Assembly (NCBI GenBank): GCA_000708835.1
Contig: DF237242.1
Coordinates: 45,950-109,949, forward strand
Length of the DNA stretch: 64,000 bases
Direction: 5' to 3'
Source of the DNA: Klebsormidium nitens
Lineage: Eukaryota > Streptophyta > Klebsormidiophyceae > Klebsormidiales > Klebsormidiaceae
This document shows, in pieces, positions 48,501 through 57,700 of the stretch (its first letter is position 1; each line of letters opens with the position of its first letter). The notes beneath the pieces were generated by a model. It saw only the letters and a program-made list of their open reading frames with translations. It was not told the origin of the DNA and ran no database searches. The translations under genes and the position numbers were made by a program.

Positions 48501-50265
48501 CTTCCTTCCCCTTGTTAAGCTCGTTTTGCACGTCGTTTCGTTGTGATGTTTCATCGCGTCAGTCCGTCTTTACTGTAGCTCCTCATACTATTTTATTTAT
48601 TTGTAGCGTCCCCGTATTGCCGCTCCGCTCCTTTTTCTTATTCCGCCGTTCCGCCCCGCAGGTCCTCCTCCTCGACGGACTTGGTCGGCGAGGAGCTCCA
48701 GCAGGCCCTGTTGTGGGAGCACTTGCACGCCGCCGCCCTGGACGGCTACAGCGACCGCAGCAGCGACGCCTCCAGCAGGGCCTCCAGCCGCGCCCCTTCC
48801 CGAACGCCCTCGCTCGCCGACCTTGGCAGCAGTCACAGCAGCTTCAACGATCCCACTCAGAACGGTGCGCCGATCTGCGGAGAGGAATCCCTGTCGACAG
48901 CTGGCGACCGGCATTTGACAGCTGGCGGCGATAGAGTTACATTGTCGGGAGAAGTTGGCGTGGAAGAGGGCACGAGCGGTGTGACAGCCGGCGTGAGCCC
49001 CGAAGTGACAGCTGGTGCGGGCGTCGCGACAGCTGGCAAGCCGGGGGAAAAGGCCCTGTGGCGGAGAAAGTCGCTCCCCGCCATGGCCCTTCACCTGTCC
49101 AGCTCGGCCCCGGTCCTGGCCCCTGGCAGCCTCGAGTGGCGCTTCCTGCACCGGCCAACCGCAGAACGAAACGTGTCCACGTCAAGACCCTCGCCGCCCG
49201 CGTCCTTCGATGACGTCAGCGCGTCCGAAGACGACGTCAGCGCGACGGGCCCGCGCTTCAGCCTGTACACGTCACAGAGCGATTGGGCTCTGAAGCTGGC
49301 GGGGCTCGCGACGACCAAGCCGTGGGCGCGCGGGCTCGCGCGCATGGTTGCGTTTGGGGACCCGGGGAAGAACGACCTGGGGCGGCGGGTCGGCGCGGTT
49401 CTGCTGGTGGAGGAAGGGTACGAAACGATCGATGCGACGGAGGTCAGCATCGGGTCCAGGAACATGGGGCACCACTACTTGTTCCACAGGTGAGGACTGC
49501 GTCAGCCTGTAAGTAAACGATCATTTTTGGTCTAAACGTTCTGCAGTTGGTGAGTCATTGTTCCTATGTCTTCTTGGATACTTTCAGTATTGCTAGGGTT
49601 TACAATACTGGGCGCAAAGGCGATTAGCCAGGTGCAAATCCAGGTTGTTGCAGTTTTTGTTTGAATCGATTAAACCTTGCTTGTTGGTAAAAGGGATGAC
49701 ACATGCCCGTCCTTTGGGCGTTCAGACCCGCCCATCCGAAAAGTCCGCCTTGTGCAAAGATGGGTGCAGTCGCCTGCTCCGGTTTCAAAAGATCTGTTCT
49801 GCTTGCCTTGAGCCCTAACGTGCCGTCGCTTGTATGAAATGGTCGGTGGTACATTGGGAACTGTAAATTTTACAAGCAAAGGTTGCTAAGAAAATCAGAC
49901 TGTTAATCGCGGAGGCAAACTTCTTCAGGCCACGGCGAGAAGACCAGGAATGCTGGAAGAATGTCAAAACACAGACTGAAGTTGCCCAACCGCCACACTT
50001 ACACCTCAGGTGCATTCTGGAGGACATCACGCACCTGCTGAGTGGGGCGAACGCGCACAAGCGGCGCTTCGAGGCGACCACTCCCGACGGGAAGGTCTAC
50101 TGGAAGATTGAGCGTGGCGACTACAAGCCCGCAGCTGCGCCGTCCCCCGCGCTGTATCCGACTTGGAGCACTGTACATATGATGGAGAGCACAAAAGTGG
50201 CCCCCGCGGAGCGACAACTCCTCTTTTTCACCAGCGACGAAGTTGCAATCAACTTCAACTATTGA
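42509..50265 (+). CDS. DUF900-type alpha/beta hydrolase with very large insertions (5' end unresolved)
   Basis: Exons: 42509-42662, 43462-43751, 44217-44265, 44816-44938, 45779-45972, 46828-48066, 48662-49489 and 50010-50265. With the candidate first exon they give 1066 residues in frame. Family signals in order are VPIFYATNREP, KKSIIVFVHG (oxyanion strand), GPMVVFSWPS, LSYSMGARAV (nucleophile elbow, Ser about 248), GHLIFMAPDEEVERF (acid region, about 423) and RNMGHHYLFHR (histidine, about 976). These fit the DUF900 (PF05990) hydrolases. In the usual compact fold acid and histidine follow the elbow closely; here about 240 Pro/Ser-rich residues precede DLVGEELQQAL and about 200 more precede the YTSQSDWALKLAGLA strand. 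Substrate and location are unknown. The end is TAT TGA at 50265; the next gene converges from the right. Confidence 0.75.
42956..43373. mobile_element. 418-bp MITE-like element with inverted repeats, in an intron
   Basis: The left end begins GGCTACGCGAAG and continues GTCGATATGGGGATTCCGG after a short TTGG insertion. The right end is the reverse complement, ending CCGGAATCCCCATATCGACT then TCGCGTAGCC. Terminal inverted repeats are about 35-38 bp. The element is flanked by TTG on both sides (42953-42955 and 43374-43376), a 3-bp target duplication as in PIF/Harbinger-type elements. The interior has no coding capacity. It sits in the intron between exons 42662 and 43462. Confidence 0.8.
45300..45778 (+). 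repeat. Border-echo array upstream of the nucleophile-elbow exon (~157-bp period)
   Basis: The functional exon starts CAG|GAGTTTCTGCACATG at 45779. Copies begin at 45305 (GACTCTCACATGCTGCTGAC), 45461 (GAGTTTCTACACATGCTGAC) and 45618 (GAGTTTCTGCACATGCCGC). The steps are 156, 157 and 161 bp. Each keeps AG just before it and about 67 bases of exon, reaching CTGAGCTACAGC in two copies. The copies at 45461 and 45618 stay open and encode LSYSMSA and LSYSLAV in place of LSYSMGA; the one at 45305 has lost frame. The spacers are homologous (CACTTTCGTGGGCTATC and relatives). The copies have no donor of their own. Confidence 0.92.
45973..46445 (+). repeat. Border-echo array downstream of the nucleophile-elbow exon
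   Basis: The exon ends GAAGGCCGCCCTGCAGGACA...ACCCG|GTGCGT at 45972. Copies of this 3' edge including the donor follow. The first has CTGCAGGACAAGCTGCGGAG and ACCTG|GTGCGT (46096-46133). The second has GGCCGCGTTGCAGCACAAGC and GCCAG|GTGCGA (46233-46275). A weaker third has GAGAAGCTAGAAAAGGAC and GACGGCCGCGCTG (46384-46426). Offsets are about 155, 144 and 183 bp. The same exon thus has echoes on both sides. Confidence 0.88.
48067..48661 (+). other. Intron of the DUF900-like gene
   Basis: This T/C-rich intron lies between the two Ser/Pro-rich exons (donor AG|GTAACC, acceptor CCCCGCAG). I see no gene inside. A possible weak echo of the following exon edge (GCCTCCTCTTGTCG, about 48478) is not strong enough to claim. 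Confidence 0.6.
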
Positions 50266-51758
50266 GTGTAAGTAATAATCGAGAGTAACATTGAAGAATA
50301 CTGGCCTGATTGAGGAGAAAACAGTCGTTGAGGTAATCTTCGGGCAATTGTCGCTCGGAATATTTCACGTAGCTACTGCTTATGTTGACCGTAACTGATT
50401 CAAGGCCTATTTTGAGGTTCAGGTCTGTTTTGCAGCTACATAGCAAGTAAGCGTTCAGCCTCAAGTGTGGGAGGTGTAATAAGCTACTTTCAAATCAACA
50501 CTGGCGAGATAGCCCGGCCCTTTGACAACTAGTTTCGTATCCAGCTTATACCTCGATTCTTATCAGGATCTTTATAAAATCTCTCAGAAGAGCGCAATAA
50601 GTCCATTGGTCCGATCCGAATGATCATGCACGTGCCCTATAAGCTACACTGGGAAGAATACTCCGACTGTCAGTGCTATATGCATAATGACTCATGCAAT
50701 TGGACATCATTTGGTCGGACTCATGCCACGGGTGCCAAAATGGTGCCTGGCAGCGGCCGGACTGAGTGCAATCATCGATCGCATGTACACTATCTCTTTG
50801 CCCTCTGGGCTATACCGAAAGAAACCATCGAATTAATCTCGACGCGGTGAGTCGTGCACAGTGACTCCGACAGAAACCATATCGAATCTCGGCGCAAGGG
50901 TGCACATGACTTCGAATTCCGACGTATACATCATTGCACATGCACATATGCCACAAATATATATGTACGTACATCATGCCAAGCTGTGAAATTGCAATGG
51001 ATGCAATCATTAAGTTGCACGCGTACGACGGTACTTGCCTATAGCTCCATATAATATGTGATTGCGCAATGATATAGCGCTATATACTAAGGCTATTATA
51101 TAAGGCCGGAACTTGAACGAACCCGAACCTGCAGTGACTACTAAGCGGTTCCGCAACATGTCTAGCTAGCTTAAGTTAACGATCGAATATTATCCACGAT
51201 CATATCCAAGATCTGAGTACGTCATATCCGACCGCTCATATCCGATCCATGCACTCATTCCCGGATGCAATGATGATTGAATCCGGAGTCCGGGTTCAAT
51301 GCAGCTAGTCGAATGTCCATGTAAATCTCATGTTTCACTGTTCGATCGTTGCCAGTGCGCATGTGCAGTTGGTTGAACCTGAAATGCGGCGGCAGAAAAT
51401 AGTCCAATGAGACTGGCTGGCAACAGGCATCGATCCTCCAAGTTTATAGTTGGTTTTTAAGGCAATGCGCACTGATGCCAGCTCTTCTTTTCAGGTACGT
51501 TTTTCTCGAGCGTGCTCCGGGCCAATCTATAATACAGCTCAACGCTAGTGTCGTTGCAACCTACCGGCTACTAGGCTAGTGTCAGTTCCTACATTCACTG
51601 CTGAAATGTCCAGCGTTGATCGCCTTGCGCATGGGCCGTAAACCCCTAGGCCCGCATTCGTGCCCTTCAAAAAATGGGCACAAGGCGTGAACGTAGCTAA
51701 AGTCTACGGCATCGTATTAAGCTCGTGAAAACGCCTTTACACCTTCGGCAGGCCTGCT
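50266..51758. other. Convergent intergenic region with palindrome-rich island 2
   Basis: It separates two genes that converge, so both 3' untranslated regions should be here. The middle (about 50.6-51.4 kb) is dense in self-complementary words: TACGTAC, GCGC, TATATA, CTAGCTAGC, TTAACGATCG, AGATCT, CATATG and TCCGGA-like words. The repeated phrase CATATCCGA(C/T)C occurs twice near 51.22-51.25 kb. There is no supportable gene. The texture matches the islands near 15.6 and 60.6 kb. Confidence 0.5.
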
Positions 51759-54700
51759 TTACTCTTGTACCGACTCTAGGATCTGCTCGAGCACGACCAT
51801 GATGTGCTCAAAAGACGGCCGCTCTGACGGCTCCTGCTTCCAGCAGTCTTTGACCAGTTGCACCAACCGGGGATCCCATTCGTCCACAGGGATTGATAAC
51901 CGGATGCCGGCCGCGACCGACGTGATGATCTGCGGTTCGTGGACACCCTGGAAAGCAATAACGTTGAGCGTCAAACGAAGGTTGAAACCACGCAAATGCC
52001 AAACAATACAACTCCTCGCACCTTCAATGCCCCTCAAGAAAGTGGACGGACTTTGTGCTTGCTGAACGACCGGCTTCCAAGCCACTTTGACCCGTTCGTG
52101 GACGCCCAGATTTCTCGTGCTCTGCAGCAAGCACATGCTGCTTTCATTGACAACCAAGGGCCAGTGATAAAGCTCGGACGGCACACCCTCACGCGTCCTC
52201 TGGCGAAAGCCCTGTAAGATTGACTACCGTAAGTGTAAAAACTTTCAAGGACTTTGACACACAAGCTGGTAAGAGGAATCTCACCGTCCAGGGGACCCGC
52301 CGCGTGGCGAGCTCCCACAGGATCACCCCGAAGCTGTACACGTCACCCTTTTCGTCCACGAGCGACGGGTCCTTGAACGCCTCCGGCGCCATGTACGACA
52401 CGGTGCCCGCCGCGCGCAGCGTGGACAGCGGCTTGTTGCCCGACGTCGTGTTCAGCAGGCGGGACTGCCCGAAGTCGCACACCTGCGGGGAAAAGGGTAG
52501 ATTTCGATGAGGCACTTTGAGTCAGAGCTGTGGATAATCTCTGCTTTTGGGCACGACAAACTTCGGTCGTGGCCAGCGTGCAGATTGGGAAGAGTCGCAA
52601 AGCTGCAGAGAAAGGGCTGGGGGAACCATTGGCCAAGCACTAGTTCCGGAAAGATAGACTTCTTTTGACGTCATCTCCTGTTGAGGACAACAGCGGCCCC
52701 AGTTCTTTGCATTGCGTTCAGCAGGCGAGAATTCATGAAGTCGCACACTTGACAAAACAGAGCACAGTACCGGGGTCAGCAACGTGTTTGGAGGGGGATG
52801 CCGCGGGGACAACCAGTCTAAGCACAGGAAACCCTCAAGGGAAAGCCCATAAAATCAACGAGCAGCGTCTCCACTTCCATCTTTCAACTCTGAAACAAAC
52901 AAAAGTTGACTCAAAACGTTCACCAAGCAAAGCTACAAGTTTCCTTCTCGAACAAGGTACCTTCTAGCACAAGGCCAAACGATTCAACTTTAGAGCAAAC
53001 ATACGCGACCCACCTTGACTGTGTTATCCAGGCCGACCAGCAGGTTCCCCGTCTTGAGGTCGCGGTGCGCAATCCCCTGGAGGTGCAGGTAGCCCATGCC
53101 CCGTGCCACACCAAGCGCGTACTGCAGCCGTTGGGACAAACTGATGGGGGCCTTGCTGCTGTCTCGGTGGAGCACCTCGAATAGGCTGCCGCGGGCCAGA
53201 TACTCCGTCACGATGTACACCTGCGAACAGTGTAACAGCGTTTTTAACCAAGAACCCGAAAACCGAACGGGCTGCCGCGCACACGGTACTCAATCACCGT
53301 GTACAGCTGCAGTCATTGACCATGTGGCGACCTCGAACCTGGAAACTCTGAAACTAAGCAGGGACTGAACCACCCCCAGCAACTGTCCGAGCAGCATTCC
53401 ACAAGAGTACAACTCAGCTCTTCAACACCAGTTTGTGCTGAGTTTGCCTCGACACTTGCTTATTACGCTCCTCAGAGTGGCTTTTCGACCCCTAACTCCT
53501 GTAGCGCAATTCTAACAAGTCTCTTTGGAAACAGCAGAATGAGAGTTCCATGAAGGAGCGCATCAAGGGGGGGCGGCTAAGCTTCCCTGCAAGATAGGCA
53601 AGTTCAGTGGTCTGGATGCCCGAAGAAACGGACTCTTGCAGGTTTGACAGACAAAATCTGCGCTGTGCCCTCACCTCGCGCGACTGCGGCACCTCGACGG
53701 CCCCGATGAAGAGCACGACGTTGGGGTGGCGCAGCTTCCGCAGGATGACCACCTCGCGCCACACGGTGACCAGCGCCGCGCCCTCCACGCCGCTCATCAC
53801 CTTCACCGCGATGTCCGTGCCCAGCCACACCGCGTGGTACACCCGCCCGAACGAGCCCTGGAGCGGAAGGAACGTGTGAGGCGGAACTCAAGGAAGCCAT
53901 ACACCTGCTAAGATGGTATTTTCGTGTTTTTTAGACTCTCCACATCAGTGAGCAAGCCCAATGATGAACCCCAGGGGGAACAGACATTGAAGGCGAAGCG
54001 GAAGTATGCTGAGGGGCCTTGACGTTGGGTAAAGAAAGGGGAAGGATAGGCGTTTCGGAAGCAGGGGAGAACGGACTCTGGATCATGGTAAGAGCGTATG
54101 TCGAAGTTGCCGGCTTCATAGGAACTGCTAGACCTGTGCCGACACGTATGCCCACCTTATGTAAGGAAGGTCGGTTGGGTGTAGCTCACGAGGTCCATTC
54201 CGAAAGCGAAAATGGCAGATGGACAAACGTTACAAGGCACAGAATAACGCTTGGCATCCCACCCCACTTCCGACTCCCGAACCCCACCAAACGACCTCTT
54301 ACCTGTCCTAGGAGTGTCCCCAATTTGATATGCTCGGGATGCATCTGCAGCTCCCCCCCCATCATCCAACTCCGGTACTTGGCCGACCGCGCCTTCTCAT
54401 CCGACGCTGCCTTCTCCGCTTTCGCCTGCGGGCTAGCCCCTCCGTTAACCCCATTCTCAACCCCGTCCCGCCCCGACGTCTCCCCTGGGGGAGCGCCCCG
54501 ATCTGCCAGCCTTTCCGCCAGCGTTTCCACATCCTCTTCGTTGAAGATGTCCCCCCACACCGAACTCGCTCCCACCAGCGTGATCGGCGCCTTGCTCATA
54601 AACCCGGGAATTACATCCTTAACCTCGGGCTTAACCTGCGGGGGGTCTAAACCCAGGGTTTTCTCCACGCCCCCCGTCCCGGCCAGAGCGTTCAGCCGCG

Positions 54701-57700
54701 CCGCAGTGCTGCTTTCGAAGATCTTGGTGATGTCGCGCGCGGGGGCGCCGTCCGAGTGGAGACTATTGTGCCCCGACAGCACCGAGTGCTCCATCTCGTG
54801 CGCCAGCTCCTCGCTCCGTTGCAATGTCCGCACGACCAGGCTCATTTTGGGCCGGTCCAAAGCGTCCGCTTGCATACACATGGCCGCCGCTGCGACCGCA
54901 CCCGACAATTCCGCCTCCCGGCCCTCCCGCCCTAACCGCTTATCTAGCAACTCGGACGCATGCCCCGTGGTTAACAGGCTGACCGCGCGCTTGACTAGGT
55001 GGTTAGCGTTTTCGTTAGTGGAAAGGCCGCGCCCCCGAATAAGCTCGAAAACCAGCAGGCCGAACGCGAAAACGTCGCCCTCGATGCTCGCGAGCTGGGT
55101 TAGGTATCCGCTCAACCCCGCGTCGGCCAGAAACGCCTGCCCGTCCGAACTTAGGAGCACCCGGGACGAGTTAACCATCCCATGCGGCAAGACGGGTTTA
55201 TGCTCTTCGTGCAGGTACTCCAGAGCAAGCGCCACGTCCTTCATGACCCGCCACCGTTCCGCCCAGGTCATCACCTTCCCGGAATTACTGCTTGCCTCCG
55301 GCGCCCTCCCCGGCTTCTCACTCGGTCCCGGGGCTTCCTCTCCCCCCCGTTTCGTGCTTAACCGCTCCCCGCCCTCCGCAAGTCTCGCCTGAACGCTCAC
55401 CGGTTTGCTCGCGCCAGGCATGCTATGCACCAGGAAACAGGCCCGGTTCTTGGAAGGGTGGCACGCGGTCAACCGAGGGAGGTTGGGGTGGGACACCGTT
55501 TTCAACAACCCGACCGTCGCCATGAAGCTTTGCTTGTCCGCCCCCGCCCCTAGTTTGCTCCGTTTGCCGTGGGACGGGAGCTGTCGCACGAGGATGGCGC
55601 CCATGGACGCGAGGCCGGTGTAGAGGGATCCCCCTTCGCTCGGGCTGGCGTTGGAGAAGAGCTCCAGGATGCTGCCGCTGTTGGAGACGAGCAGTGTGAA
55701 CGTGTCCTGGTTGCCCTCCTGGTCCACGAGAAGGGGACGACCGTCCACGCAGTTCTTGGCGGCAAAGTTGCTGGTCAACTGCGGAGGAGGGGCGGGACAA
55801 CGGACTGTCAAAGCTCAGCATGATGCATCCATCGTGAGAAAGCTAATAGTCTACTCCAGGGGGGGACCTCAAGGTCGACAACAGCAGCTGAGACCCCGAA
55901 CATTATAGAAAAAGGCTCCAAAACGAGAATGATGAAGGAAAACGTTGTTGGTCACGACTGAGAGGAAAGCAATCACTTGGACGAGAAGAGCAGGTTTCTA
56001 TTCAAACCAGCAAGCTCCTGGAAGTGGCGCTTCAACTTTGGTAGCAATGGGGCTCTCGTACGAGTCCCATCTTTACCTCCGGGTCAGTTGGAAAAGATGA
56101 ATCAACTTTTTTAAGGGCAGTTGATACCAGGGGTTGTCTCCCCAGGGTTGTCTACATGGACCCTGTTGTGGTTGATGACGTGTTTAGTTGGCGAATTTCA
56201 TTGCTGAGAACACATTCTGAACATGGTTGCCACTAGAAAGAAAAGTCGAGCTGACGACATTCTTCTTCCTCATGTCGACACCTCAACTAGCAAATGTCAA
56301 CAGGGCACTCGCACCAACATGAAAAAGCAGCATGCAAACCCGAAACCTGAAACCTGAAACCTCTGCAGCTTACACCGATTGTGCTCAGCAACAGTGGAAC
56401 GAAAGTTGACTCAGCAAGGAAACTGTTTCCAATTGCAGTTCCGAAAGCCCCAGCAACAGACCAGGGTTTCAAGAAGCAAAACTTTAGTCAGAATGCGACC
56501 ACAAACATTTGAAGATCTGCAGTAAATTGTGGGGGGAAGGGGGTTCCAGAAACGGGAAAATATGAAGGAAACTTCTTACTGTGAGTATCTGAAATCGGAC
56601 AGATGCTTACAATCAGACACGATGACCAACCCTGCTCTAATGTTGTCTCATGAACCAATCTCTACAAGACTGCCTTCAGACTCGGATTGCCCTGCCCTAA
56701 ATACGCTTAACTCCCTCTTGACTAAGAACCTCTTAACCCCTAGGAAAACAAGACAACAACAAAGTTAATTGCCTCTCCAGCTTCACCCTACAGATTTTAC
56801 CTCGTCTGCAGTTCCCAATGACTGATATGCCATGTGCCAGATCGTTCATAAGAACGAAGGAGAAACGAAAGAAAACAGGGCGCCTCACCAGCTTGAGCCT
56901 GCTGACGCTGTACTGCGGCACGTCCATGGCCATGGCCTCCAGCTGCCACTTCTCAGTGGGCACCTCCCCCCCCGTCTGCTTCCGCCAGTGGTCGATCCGC
57001 CGCTTGCGCCGCAGGTACCACAAAAAGCCAATTGTACACACGACGGTCGCAACCCCGATCGTGATCACAATCATCACGTCGATCGCAACCACCTGGCCCC
57101 GCCGCGAGGCGGGCCCCTGGGGGGGGGTGCTCAGGGGGGGTTTTGGGTAGAATGGATAGGTCTCTGGGAGAAACCCCGCGTTGCGGGGGGTCACGCTGAC
57201 TTGCGCGTAGAAGTTGGCGCAGTCGGAGGCGGTTCGCTGGTCCGTGAGCGGGGCAAAGGGGACCCCCATGCAGTTCTGGCCATAGCGCACCAGCGGGGAG
57301 GCCAGCAGGGCGGGGGGGAGCGTCCCGTTGAGCCAGTTGTGCTCCAAGTTCAGCACAAGCGCCTCGCGGGGAACAGCTGACGTCACATTCCCCGCCGCTG
57401 ATGTCACATTCCCCGCCGTTGACGTCAGGTTGCTGATGACGGCTCCGTTGGTCGCTCGCCATGCGAGGCGGGAGCGGAGCAGGGAGTCGGGGAATGGGCC
57501 GCTGAGCGCGCAGTTATCCAGGTGCAGGTCGGTTAGGTTGACCAAGTTGCCCAGGGACTCCGGAATCGTGCCCTGGATGCCTGGGTTACGGCTCAAAGAC
57601 AGGGTTTGCAGGTGGGTTAACTGGCCCAGGCTGACCTCATTGATGTCTCCCACGATGTCGAAGTTGCTCAGCTCAAGCGAGATGACATGGGTGTTATAAA

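Noticed and set aside
54019-55392. 457-codon open frame on the + strand
   Set aside because: It lies antisense to the pseudokinase/linker exon, has no domain signal and is explained by the GC-rich codon use of the real minus-strand gene.
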